The notes beneath the pieces were generated by a model that was not told where the DNA came from, searched no databases, and saw nothing but the letters and a program-made list of their open reading frames with translations. A stretch of 16,876 nucleotides of DNA from Eubacterium sp. Its GTDB lineage: Bacteria > Bacillota_A > Clostridia > Lachnospirales > Lachnospiraceae. Below are positions 1-7,451 of the stretch, piece by piece; within the stretch, counting starts at the first letter, position 1, and each line of letters begins with the position of its first letter. Made by a program: the position numbers and the translations under genes. The stretch is taken from NCBI GenBank assembly GCA_023663915.1, contig JAMPGN010000076.1:1-16876 (forward strand), read 5' to 3'.

Positions 1-5
1 AGGGC

Positions 6-1409
6 ATGTTTATCGGAAGAGAGTATGAAATAAACGAAATGAACCGCTTATACGATAGTGATAAGTTTCAGATGCCGGTGATCTATGGCAGGCGGCGTGT
101 CGGGAAATCAACGTTGATCCGCCAGTTTATTCAAGGTAAGCGGGCGGTTGTATTTACGGCGGCAGAATCCACGGCGGAGAAAAATTTGCAATTATTCAGC
201 CAGAGCATCTATGCCGCATTGCTCCCACAGATGCAGTCACTTCCGGCGTTTGCAGATTTCGAGGCGGCATTTGAGTTTCTGCATGAGCAGTCCAAGGATG
301 AGAGGTTGATTGTAGTTATAGATGAATATCCGTATCTTGCTGCGGCTGATAAAAGCATATCTTCCAGATTACAGAAATATATTGATGAAAAGTTTCAAAA
401 TGGAAAATTATTTCTTATTTTGTGTGGTTCTTCCATGAGTTTTATGGAAAACCAGGTGCTTGGATACCAAAGCCCGCTGTACGGAAGAAGGACTGCGCAA
501 TTTAAGATTTTGCCGTTTGATTATCAGACATCGGCGCTTTTCGTGCCAGAATATACTGCACAGGAGCGGGCGCTTGTCTATGCGGTGACAGGCGGAATCC
601 CCAAATACTTGGAATTGTTTGAACCGGAAATAGACGTACATGAGAATATTATAAGACTGTTTTTTAACAATAGCGGCTATTTATATGAAGAGCCGGCGAA
701 TCTTATGAAACAGGAGATGCGGGACGCTTCTAACTATAACGCCGTGATCGAGGCATTGGCGTGTGGAGCGAACCGGATCAATGAGCTGGTCGGTAAGACG
801 CATTTAGATGCGGCTACGGTTTCCTATTGCTTGAAATCGTTAATCAGTCTTGGTATTGTAGAAAAAGAGTCTGCGATGATGGAAGAAGATAATAAGAAGA
901 AGACACATTATATTGTGGCAGACGGAATGTTTTGTTTCTGGTATCGGTTTGTGCTAAATGGAACGGAGATGATATTGCTAAAACAGGGCGCAGAGTATTA
1001 TGATGAGGTTGTAAAACCACAGCTTTCCGACTTTATGGGAAGAGTCTTTGAAAGAATGTGCAGAAACTTTATCATGAATAAGAGCAGTGACAAAATTGTC
1101 CCTTTTCAGGTCATGAAGACAGGCAGATGGTGGGGGAACAATCCGAAACTCCGCAGGGAAGAGGAGATTGATCTTGTGGCAGTGAACCTATTGCAGAAGA
1201 GAATGCTTATAGGAGAATGCAAATACCGGAAAGAGAAAATGGATTTACCGGCGGTTGAGCTGCTTATGGAGAGAGGTGAGCTCGTTCCCGGAGGATTTCT
1301 AAAGACCTATATACTTTTTTCCAAGAGTGGGTTTGAAGAGGAAGTCCGTCAAATGGCGAAGGAGAGGGGAATTGTGCTGGTCACGCTTGAGGATATGTAT
1401 CCAGAATAA
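6..1409 (+). CDS. AAA-type ATPase with DUF234-like C-terminal domain
   Basis: A 467-residue protein of the archaeal-type ATPase family (ATPase domain plus DUF234), found in many bacteria and archaea; its cellular role is not settled. The Walker A loop GRRRVGKST is at residues 28-36, right after the MFIGRE start typical of the family, and Walker B is LIVVIDEYPYL with D106/E107. A winged-helix-like stretch lies at about 240-290. The C-terminal part has EEIDLVAV (D389) followed by LIGECKYR (E404, K406), the D...ExK spacing of PD-(D/E)XK nuclease folds. No signal peptide or membrane segment is seen. The ATG at 6 is used because the family normally starts this way, but upstream sequence is missing, so its ribosome binding site cannot be judged. 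greA starts 30 bases downstream, so shared transcription is possible. Family assignment is firm; a nuclease activity is only inferred. Confidence 0.85.
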   Translation: MFIGREYEINEMNRLYDSDKFQMPVIYGRRRVGKSTLIRQFIQGKRAVVFTAAESTAEKNLQLFSQSIYAALLPQMQSLPAFADFEAAFEFLHEQSKDERLIVVIDEYPYLAAADKSISSRLQKYIDEKFQNGKLFLILCGSSMSFMENQVLGYQSPLYGRRTAQFKILPFDYQTSALFVPEYTAQERALVYAVTGGIPKYLELFEPEIDVHENIIRLFFNNSGYLYEEPANLMKQEMRDASNYNAVIEALACGANRINELVGKTHLDAATVSYCLKSLISLGIVEKESAMMEEDNKKKTHYIVADGMFCFWYRFVLNGTEMILLKQGAEYYDEVVKPQLSDFMGRVFERMCRNFIMNKSSDKIVPFQVMKTGRWWGNNPKLRREEEIDLVAVNLLQKRMLIGECKYRKEKMDLPAVELLMERGELVPGGFLKTYILFSKSGFEEEVRQMAKERGIVLVTLEDMYPE

Positions 1410-1439
1410 AATAGGTTTAGACAGGAGAAAAGACGAATT

Positions 1440-1943
1440 ATGCATAACGAATTGACAAAGCAGGATATCAAGAAGATGGAGGAAGAGATCGAATACCGCA
1501 AACTGGTAGTGCGCAAGGAGGCACTTGAGGATGTTAAGACGGCGCGGGCGCACGGGGACTTAAGCGAGAATTTCGAGTATCATGCGGCGAAGAAGGTCAA
1601 GAACCAGAATGAGAGCCGTATCCGCTATCTGGAGAGGATGATCAAGACGGCGGTGATTGTCTCCGACGAGTCGGCGGAGGATGAGGTTGGCATGAACAAT
1701 ACGGTAGAGGTCTATTTTGAGGAAGATAACATCGTGGAGAAATATAAACTGGTTACGACCGTCCGTGGTAATTCTTTAGAAGGGCTGATCAGCACGGAGT
1801 CGCCGTTAGGTAAAGCGCTGCTGGGACACAAGGTGGACGACAGGGTTTATGTGGAAGTCAGTCCGGGAAATGGATATTATGTGGTCATTAAGTCGATCGA
1901 GAACACCGTCGATGACGGGAGTGATAAATTAAGGAGCTTCTGA
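1440..1943 (+). CDS. greA: Transcription elongation factor GreA
   Basis: GreA rescues backtracked RNA polymerase by inserting its coiled-coil tip into the secondary channel and stimulating transcript cleavage. The 167-residue length is close to the usual ~158. The N-terminal coiled coil spans roughly residues 1-75 and carries the family signature ARAHGDLSENFEYHAAK; D40 and E43 correspond to the acidic tip pair that helps hold the catalytic magnesium. The C-terminal FKBP-like domain contains the LISTESPLGKALLG segment that is characteristic of GreA/GreB. The ribosome binding site is probably CAGGAG at 1421-1426, somewhat far from the ATG. The gene follows the ATPase by 30 bases and ends inside its own terminator, so a transcript from either gene would stop here. 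It could be one of several GreA-type paralogues in the genome; GreB is less likely because the family patterns match GreA. Confidence 0.93.
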   Translation: MHNELTKQDIKKMEEEIEYRKLVVRKEALEDVKTARAHGDLSENFEYHAAKKVKNQNESRIRYLERMIKTAVIVSDESAEDEVGMNNTVEVYFEEDNIVEKYKLVTTVRGNSLEGLISTESPLGKALLGHKVDDRVYVEVSPGNGYYVVIKSIENTVDDGSDKLRSF

Positions 1944-1961
1944 TCAGGAAGCTCCTTTGTT
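1931..1961 (+). terminator. Rho-independent terminator overlapping the greA stop
   Basis: A perfect 10-bp stem pairs 1931-1940 (AAGGAGCTTC) with 1948-1957 (GAAGCTCCTT). The loop TGATCAG (1941-1947) begins with the greA stop codon TGA. A T-rich tract broken by single G residues follows. The left arm therefore encodes the last residues of GreA. Confidence 0.8.
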
Positions 1962-2168
1962 GTTGTGCTGCAAGTGATCGGACAGCCAACGCAGGCGGAC
2001 AAGAGTCATAAACGGGACATCTCCTGCATATATCATACAAAATGCTTATTTGTACATGCATCTTGCGAGAGGCGTGTGCAGACAGTCAGAAGGTTACTGT
2101 TCAATACGGACAGCAGAGCGTGAGAAATACGTTTCTGTCCGCAGTATGTCGGTGCAGGAGGAAAAGGC
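1962..2168. other. Intergenic region before the calcium ATPase
   Basis: About 200 bases with no convincing gene. Two weak dyads are visible: TACAAA/TTTGTA around 2036-2054, and CGGACAG (2107-2113) with CTGTCCG (2135-2141) across a 21-base loop, which would sit in the ATPase leader. No good sigma-A promoter was found by eye. The sequence AGGAGG at 2156-2161 is the ribosome binding site of the next gene. Confidence 0.4.
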
Positions 2169-4955
2169 ATGTATGAGATGAAGACAGCAGCGGAAACGCT
2201 CCGGCTGCTTGAGACGGACAAAGATAAGGGACTCGGACGCAGGGAAGCGATGGAACGCAAGACGAAATACGGTGCGAACAAGCTTAAAGATCAGGAGAAG
2301 AAAAGTGTAGGTCAGATGATCTTGGAACAGCTCAACGATCCGCTGATTTTGATTCTGGTGGTGGCGATGGCGATCTCTCTCATGCTGCATGAGCTGGGAG
2401 ATGCGATTATTATTGTCACCGTGGTGGTCTTAAATGCGACGGTGGGAATCATTCAGGAGGGCAAGGCAGACAAGGCGGTGGAAGCGCTCAAAAAGATCTC
2501 GTCGCCGCAGGCGGTTGTCCTGCGTGAAGGAAAGCGTATCAAGATTCCCGCAGAGGATTTGGTACAGGGAGATATTGTATTTCTGGAAGCAGGAAATATG
2601 ATTCCAGCGGATTTACGATTAATTGAATCACAGGGGATTTGCATAGAAGAGTCTGCCCTAACGGGAGAGTCTATAGCAGTGGAAAAGGATGCAGATCATG
2701 TGGTGGAAGTTCCAGGAGATAACAGTCATGACAATATGGCATACATGTCTACATATATGACGAAGGGGCGTGGCAAGGGAGTGGTAGTTGCCACCGGTAT
2801 GGAGACCCGGATCGGACATATTGCGGATATGCTGCACGAGGGCAAAGAAAAACTGACACCTTTGCAGGTTAAGCTGGGTGAACTTGGTAAAGTACTGAGC
2901 TTTTTGGCGGTGGGAATCTGTGTATTTCTGTTTGTCGTGGCGGTGCTGCAGAAGCGCGACGTAGGAGAAATGCTTCTGACTTCCGTCTCGCTGGCGGTGG
3001 CGGCTGTTCCGGAGGGACTTCCGGCGATCGTGACGATTGTGCTTGCGCTGAGCGTGTCCCGCATGGTGCGCGCTAAGACAATCGTGCGTAAATTATCTTC
3101 GGTGGAGACGTTAGGAGCCGTGGAGGTGGTCTGTTCCGATAAGACCGGAACGCTGACACAGAACAAGATGACCGTAACGGAGTGTTATCTGGAAGGAAGG
3201 CTGGTCACGAGGGATAAGTTTCGGGAGTTTTTTGAACAGATGATTGCAGAAACGGTAAGCGGACAGACGGCAGCCGGACAAACAGTGGACGCGGAACGCA
3301 GACACTTTATGCTGGGATGTATTCTGTGCAATGACGGTATGCTGACTGAGGATGATAAGATTGGTGATCCCACAGAGCTGGCGCTGCTCTATATGGCAAA
3401 AGAATGTGATGTCGATGTAGAAAAGCTGCGCACCGCATATCCTCGTATCGGGGAGAAGGGATTCGACTCGGAACGCAAGATGATGACAACGGTAAATCGG
3501 GAAAATGATACGTTGATTGCTTACTCGAAGGGTGCGGCGGAACGCATTCTGGAAGGGTGCAGCCGCATGTACAGGCAGGGAAAACTGTGCGAGCTTACAC
3601 AGTCGGATATCGATGCGGTCACGAGAGTGCAGAAGCAATTGATGGGAGAGGGCAGACGGGTGCTGGCTCTTGCCATGGAAATGAGCGGTAGTCTGCAGGA
3701 AAAAAACATGATTTTTCTAGGACTTCTCAGTATGCAGGACCCGGTCAGGCCGGAGGCGGTACAGGCGGTGGCAGACTTCGAGAAAGCCGGGGTATCCACG
3801 GTCATGATTACGGGCGATCATCCGGATACGGCTTATTGTATTGCGAGGGAACTTGGCATTGCCGACAGACCGCAACAGTGCATTACGGGCAGGGAGTTAG
3901 ACCATATGAAAGATCATGGTTTCCTGCAGAGATTACAGGAGATTAAAGTGTTTGCAAGAGTAACGCCGGAGCACAAAGTCCGGATCGTGGAAGGATATCG
4001 CACACTCGGTAAGACGGTGGCAATGACGGGAGACGGGGTCAACGATGCGCCTTCCTTACAGGCGGCGGACATCGGTATTGCAATGGGGTTAAACGGCACG
4101 GATGTGGCGCGCGGCGCGGCGGATTTCGTGCTGATGGATGATAATTTTGCTACGATACATCTGGCGATCAGAGAGGGCAGGGGGATTTATGAAAATATCA
4201 GAAAATCCGTGCTTTTCCTGCTGTCGTCTAATCTGGGGGAGATCATCACGATGTTACTCACGATCGTGGCAGGATTGCCGAGTCCGCTAAAGGCGAGCTT
4301 TATCTTATGGATTAATCTGATTACGGATTCGCTTCCGGCATTGGCGTTGGGGGTGGACGATAATGAGGGCGAGAGTCTGATGAACGAGAAACCGCGCAGA
4401 AGAGACGAGTCCCTTTTTGCAAAAGGAGGGCTTTTGTGTGTCATCTGCTATGGGCTGGTGATCGGCGGAGTGAGTCTTGCAGCTTTTTTAAAAGTTCCGT
4501 ATGACAGAATCATAGCGGAAGGACTTCCTGTTAGTTTACATAATGTAGTAGAAGGGCTGAGGATATCCACGGTGCTTGCCAAGGCACAGACCCATGCGTT
4601 TACGGTTCTCGGAATCAGCCAGTTGTTTCATGCCATAGGTATGCGCGATGTCAACCGTTCGGTGTTTAAAATGAACCATCGGAATAACCCATATATGATC
4701 GGCGCACTTGTGGTCGGGATTGCATTGCAGGCTGCAGTGACGGAAATTACGCCGCTTATCCGTCTTTTTGGGACGGTACGGCTGGGGCTGATAGAGTGGA
4801 TGCAGTTAATTGCCCTGTCCATAACGCCGCTGATCGTTCATGAACTGCTTGCGGTTGTCGGAAAGGGCAGAAGGCAGGAGAAACCGGGAAAACAAGTATC
4901 GGAAATTGTTACATCAACGCCTGAACCGCTAACAGCAGCAGGAAAAGACCGCTGA
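2169..4955 (+). CDS. Calcium-transporting P-type ATPase (P2 type)
   Basis: A 928-residue membrane pump that uses ATP to expel Ca2+ (or a related cation) from the cytoplasm. In order: N-terminal cation-ATPase domain (about 5-70), membrane pair M1-M2, actuator domain with TGES at 165-168, M3-M4 with PEGLP at 281-285 (M4 ion-binding Glu), phosphorylation motif DKTGTLT at 324-330, nucleotide-binding domain, hinge motif TGDGVNDAP at 620-628, and six C-terminal helices. M5 has SSNLGE (N688, E691) and M6 has NLITD (N716, T719, D720), matching the SERCA calcium ligands. M8 has a Gln in the motif QLF, as in PMCA-like pumps. AGGAGG seven bases before the ATG at 2169 fixes the start. The hydrophilic tail after about residue 898 overlaps the opposite-strand gene. 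P2 class is certain; the transported ion is inferred from the ligands. Confidence 0.93.
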   Translation: MYEMKTAAETLRLLETDKDKGLGRREAMERKTKYGANKLKDQEKKSVGQMILEQLNDPLILILVVAMAISLMLHELGDAIIIVTVVVLNATVGIIQEGKADKAVEALKKISSPQAVVLREGKRIKIPAEDLVQGDIVFLEAGNMIPADLRLIESQGICIEESALTGESIAVEKDADHVVEVPGDNSHDNMAYMSTYMTKGRGKGVVVATGMETRIGHIADMLHEGKEKLTPLQVKLGELGKVLSFLAVGICVFLFVVAVLQKRDVGEMLLTSVSLAVAAVPEGLPAIVTIVLALSVSRMVRAKTIVRKLSSVETLGAVEVVCSDKTGTLTQNKMTVTECYLEGRLVTRDKFREFFEQMIAETVSGQTAAGQTVDAERRHFMLGCILCNDGMLTEDDKIGDPTELALLYMAKECDVDVEKLRTAYPRIGEKGFDSERKMMTTVNRENDTLIAYSKGAAERILEGCSRMYRQGKLCELTQSDIDAVTRVQKQLMGEGRRVLALAMEMSGSLQEKNMIFLGLLSMQDPVRPEAVQAVADFEKAGVSTVMITGDHPDTAYCIARELGIADRPQQCITGRELDHMKDHGFLQRLQEIKVFARVTPEHKVRIVEGYRTLGKTVAMTGDGVNDAPSLQAADIGIAMGLNGTDVARGAADFVLMDDNFATIHLAIREGRGIYENIRKSVLFLLSSNLGEIITMLLTIVAGLPSPLKASFILWINLITDSLPALALGVDDNEGESLMNEKPRRRDESLFAKGGLLCVICYGLVIGGVSLAAFLKVPYDRIIAEGLPVSLHNVVEGLRISTVLAKAQTHAFTVLGISQLFHAIGMRDVNRSVFKMNHRNNPYMIGALVVGIALQAAVTEITPLIRLFGTVRLGLIEWMQLIALSITPLIVHELLAVVGKGRRQEKPGKQVSEIVTSTPEPLTAAGKDR

Positions 4956-5544
4956 GCCACGACAGATCGACATGGAGCACGGAGGAAACCAGATGCCCGA
5001 AAATGTATCCGACGGCGAAGAGGAGCAGGTTGAATAAGGCGGCGAGAACAAAGAGCAGGATAAAAGGGATCGGTTCTGCATGGTAAGCCATGCCGACAAG
5101 CACGCTGTCCAGGGAGAGCGCCAGAGATAACAGAAGAGCCTCTTTTGGCGTCAAAACCTGTAAGTCTTCCTGGTTGGCATCTTCCGGAGACAGATATATG
5201 GTAAAAATAATATTGATCTGTTTGATCTTACAGCCCCAGTTTCTTGAGAGACTGGGGTGTCTGCGCGCCAGAAGCCGTATCAGGCTTTCTGATAATTTAC
5301 TGAATCCTAAGATTGACAACAGTAGAAAGGAGAGAAAAGGCAGGAGCGCTTGGGGGAGAAAACTCAGGATATGTGAACCGATGCGGTTGGAGACGGTGAT
5401 AAAGGCGGCGGGGACACAGACAAGAATGAGATAGGACAATGTATTGATGCGGACCCGCTGTGTGCCGTAAGTGAGTCCCGCAGTCAGGGAGTCTATGGAT
5501 ACGGCAGCTAGGAAAAGAAGGAGCGCCGCAAAAGCAGAAGACAT
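4909..5544 (-). CDS. ytaF: Sporulation membrane protein of YtaF / MntP-like family
   Basis: A 211-residue integral membrane protein with about six hydrophobic helices in two related halves, each bearing an Asp-Ser motif: SIDSLTAGLTYG (D18) and SLDSVLVGMAY (D146). This duplicated pattern belongs to the MntP/YtaF group of cation transporter-like proteins; YtaF is made in the mother cell during Bacillus sporulation. A cytoplasmic loop at about 92-132 separates the halves. The open frame extends to 5628, but GAGGTGAC read on the minus strand (5551-5558) lies six bases before the ATG ending at 5544, so this start is chosen and a 28-residue extension is rejected. The 3' end overlaps the calcium ATPase by 47 bases, tail to tail. 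MntP-type manganese export is the alternative, but the sequence looks closer to YtaF. Confidence 0.85.
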   Translation of the reverse strand: MSSAFAALLLFLAAVSIDSLTAGLTYGTQRVRINTLSYLILVCVPAAFITVSNRIGSHILSFLPQALLPFLSFLLLSILGFSKLSESLIRLLARRHPSLSRNWGCKIKQINIIFTIYLSPEDANQEDLQVLTPKEALLLSLALSLDSVLVGMAYHAEPIPFILLFVLAALFNLLLFAVGYIFGHLVSSVLHVDLSWLSGLFLLLLAVQALM

Positions 5545-5550
5545 GGCGCA

Positions 5551-5558
5551 GTCACCTC
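5551..5558 (-). promoter_or_regulatory. Ribosome binding site that fixes the ytaF start
   Basis: Minus-strand GAGGTGAC, six bases upstream of the ATG at 5542-5544. It complements the 16S anti-Shine-Dalgarno better than anything before the longer alternative start at 5628. Confidence 0.8.
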
Positions 5559-5579
5559 GATCAAATAATTCATTCATAA

Positions 5580-5588
5580 TATAGTATG
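5580..5588 (-). promoter_or_regulatory. Candidate sporulation-sigma -10 element for ytaF
   Basis: The minus strand reads CATACTATA, which fits the sigma-K -10 pattern CATANNNTA exactly and sigma-E CATACANT at seven of eight positions. An AC dinucleotide lies 15 bases upstream, which suits sigma-K but is weak evidence. A start point would fall about 30 bases before the ytaF ATG. No good sigma-E -35 (ATA at 16-18 bases) is visible. Confidence 0.35.
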
Positions 5589-5617
5589 AAAAATAGATTC
5601 GGAGTTGCGAAAATTTA

Positions 5618-5646
5618 TTTACGCACAATTTAAAAAATGATATGAT
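5618..5646 (+). promoter_or_regulatory. Sigma-A promoter for the beta-CASP gene
   Basis: TTTACG (5618-5623) and TATGAT (5641-5646) are separated by exactly 17 bases in AT-rich sequence. A start near 5653 would give a leader of about 60 bases before the ATG at 5712. Confidence 0.6.
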
Positions 5647-5711
5647 AAATGATATATGAAAATTTTGTTTAAATTGCGTTCAATAGATTTCTTCGGAAGG
5701 GGGCTTCTTAA

Positions 5712-7313
5712 ATGGAACTTATGTTTATCGGCGCCGACCATGAGGTTACGGGCAGCTGCCATTACCTGCGTGTCGGGGAGAAAAACATTTTAGTGGATTA
5801 CGGCATGGAACAGGGTGTGAATGTCTTCGAGAACTGTGAATTGCCGGTGGATGCCGCCTTGATTGATTATGTATTTCTGACACATGCGCATGTAGACCAT
5901 TCGGGTATGCTCCCGCTATTGTATGCCAGAGGATTCCGGGGAAATATTTACGCTACGGTGGCTACTTGCGATCTGTGCAGCATCATGCTCCGCGATTGTG
6001 CGCACATTCAGATGCAGGAGGCGGAGTGGAAGAACCGCAAGGCGAAGAGAAGCGCGGACAATGCGGTGGTCGAGCCTGCCTATACGATGGAAGATGCGGA
6101 CGGAACGATCAGAAGGCTCGTGCCCTGTGATTATGAGAGCATGATTACGGTCTGCGACGGTGTGCAGATCCGGTTTACGGATATCGGACATCTGCTTGGT
6201 TCTTCCAGTATCGAAGTATGGGCGACAGAGGACGGCGTTACGAAGAAGATCGTTTTTTCCGGGGATATCGGCAATACGGACCAGCCGCTTATCAAGAATC
6301 CGAAATTGACGGCGGATGCCGATTATGTGGTTATGGAGTCAACTTACGGTGACAGGCTGCACAGCACGGAGAAACCGGATTACATAGGTGAACTTACGAA
6401 AATATTGCAGATGACTTTTGACCGGGGCGGCAATGTGGTGATCCCTTCCTTTGCCGTCGGAAGGACACAGGAGATGCTGTATTTCCTGCGTCAGATCAAG
6501 GCGGACAGGCTGGTGAAAGGGCATGAGGATTTCATGGTCTATGTGGACAGTCCGCTTGCGGTGGAGGCGACCGGCATATTCCAGAAAAATGAGCACGACT
6601 GCTTTGACGAGGCGGCTATGGAGCTTGTAAGACAAGGAATCAACCCCATTGCTTTTCCGGGGCTTCGGCTGGCGATCACCAGCGAGGAATCCAAGGCGAT
6701 CAACTTTGAGAACAAACCGAAAGTCATCATTTCTGCCTCCGGCATGTGTGAGGCGGGGCGTATCCGGCATCATCTGAAGCATAATCTCTGGCGGCAGGAG
6801 TGTACGATTCTGTTTGTAGGCTATCAGGCAGTGGGGACGCTTGGCAGGCATATTGTGGACGGTGCGAAAGAAGTGAAACTTTTCGGGGAACAGATCGAGA
6901 TCCGCGCACAGATCATGAAGCTGATCGGTATGAGCGGACACGCGGACAAGAACGGACTGCTCCGGTGGATCAAAGGATTTGAGAAGAAACCGAAGAAAGT
7001 ATTCGTGGTACACAGTGAAGATAGTGTGTGCAAACTGTTTACGGAATGTCTGAAAGCTGAGCATGGGATTGAGGCTTACGCGCCGTACAGCGGCACAAGG
7101 TTTGACCTGATCGATGGGACGTTCCTTTACGAGGCGGCACCGATCGCGGTTAAGAAGAAAACAAGAGGCATCTCCGATGTCTTCGCGAGGCTGCTTGCCA
7201 GCGGACAGAGGCTCATTGCTGTTATACATAAGAACGAGGGCAGTGCGAATAAGGATCTTGCGAAGTTTGCGGATCAGATTAATTCGTTGTGTGATAAATG
7301 GGATAAGACATGA
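5712..7313 (+). CDS. Metallo-beta-lactamase / beta-CASP RNA hydrolase
   Basis: A 533-residue cytoplasmic zinc hydrolase of the CPSF73-like (COG1236) branch of beta-CASP proteins, which cut RNA. The MBL motif THAHVDHSG gives H58, H60, D62 and H63; further metal ligands are H160 in TDIGHLLGSS and D185 in FSGDIGNT. The beta-CASP insert shows motif A as VMESTYGDR (E209), a His-rich motif B around residues 353-357 after SASGMCEAGR, and motif C with H410 in GMSGHAD; H434 in VVHSED completes the site. About 70 residues follow the core and are not recognised. GGAAGGGGG at about 5694-5702 precedes the ATG. It has its own promoter and is divergent from ytaF. It differs from RNase J, which is a different beta-CASP group with a distinct C-terminal domain. 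The physiological RNA target is unknown. Confidence 0.88.
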   Translation: MELMFIGADHEVTGSCHYLRVGEKNILVDYGMEQGVNVFENCELPVDAALIDYVFLTHAHVDHSGMLPLLYARGFRGNIYATVATCDLCSIMLRDCAHIQMQEAEWKNRKAKRSADNAVVEPAYTMEDADGTIRRLVPCDYESMITVCDGVQIRFTDIGHLLGSSSIEVWATEDGVTKKIVFSGDIGNTDQPLIKNPKLTADADYVVMESTYGDRLHSTEKPDYIGELTKILQMTFDRGGNVVIPSFAVGRTQEMLYFLRQIKADRLVKGHEDFMVYVDSPLAVEATGIFQKNEHDCFDEAAMELVRQGINPIAFPGLRLAITSEESKAINFENKPKVIISASGMCEAGRIRHHLKHNLWRQECTILFVGYQAVGTLGRHIVDGAKEVKLFGEQIEIRAQIMKLIGMSGHADKNGLLRWIKGFEKKPKKVFVVHSEDSVCKLFTECLKAEHGIEAYAPYSGTRFDLIDGTFLYEAAPIAVKKKTRGISDVFARLLASGQRLIAVIHKNEGSANKDLAKFADQINSLCDKWDKT

Positions 7314-7316
7314 AAA

Positions 7317-7376
7317 GAACATGAAGTTATACTAAGGCTGCAAAGGACGCAGCCTAAGTATAACTAAGTCATGTTC
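7317..7376 (+). repeat. Long imperfect palindrome (hairpin 1) after the beta-CASP gene
   Basis: The outer arms GAACATGA (7317-7324) and TCATGTTC (7369-7376) pair perfectly. The inner 17-base arms 7325-7341 and 7349-7365 pair with a single A-A mismatch. Loop is AAAGGAC, and a three-base bulge AAG (7366-7368) lies between inner and outer stems. It starts three bases after the stop codon. No T-tract follows directly, so it is not a textbook terminator. Confidence 0.75.
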
Positions 7377-7425
7377 GTAAGAATGCCGCCTGTGGGCGGG
7401 CATTCTTACTGGGTGGTATAGGTTT
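7377..7425 (+). terminator. Second hairpin, possible weak terminator before thyA
   Basis: GTAAGAATGCC (7377-7387) pairs with GGCATTCTTAC (7399-7409), and GCC (7388-7390) pairs with GGC (7395-7397) over a TGTG loop with one bulged G. It abuts hairpin 1 with no gap. Only a short TTTT occurs further on (7423-7426), so termination strength is uncertain and an RNA-stability role is an alternative. Confidence 0.5.
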
Positions 7426-7451
7426 TAGAGAAAAAAAGGATGAAATTGGTT

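Noticed and set aside
2034..2041. CATACAAA before the calcium ATPase as a sigma-E -10
   Set aside because: No ATA element at 16-18 bases upstream; the nearest is 23 bases away, so the match is probably chance in AT-rich sequence.
6339..7322. 327-codon minus-strand frame opposite the beta-CASP gene
   Set aside because: It lies within a clear conserved gene on the + strand, shows no recognisable motif and has the His/Arg-rich composition of a shadow frame.
7377..7409. Hairpin 2 as an IS66-type mini-element, since it begins GTAA and ends TTAC
   Set aside because: The flanking 8-mers (TCATGTTC and TGGGTGGT) do not match, so there is no target duplication, and 33 bp is too short for an independent element.
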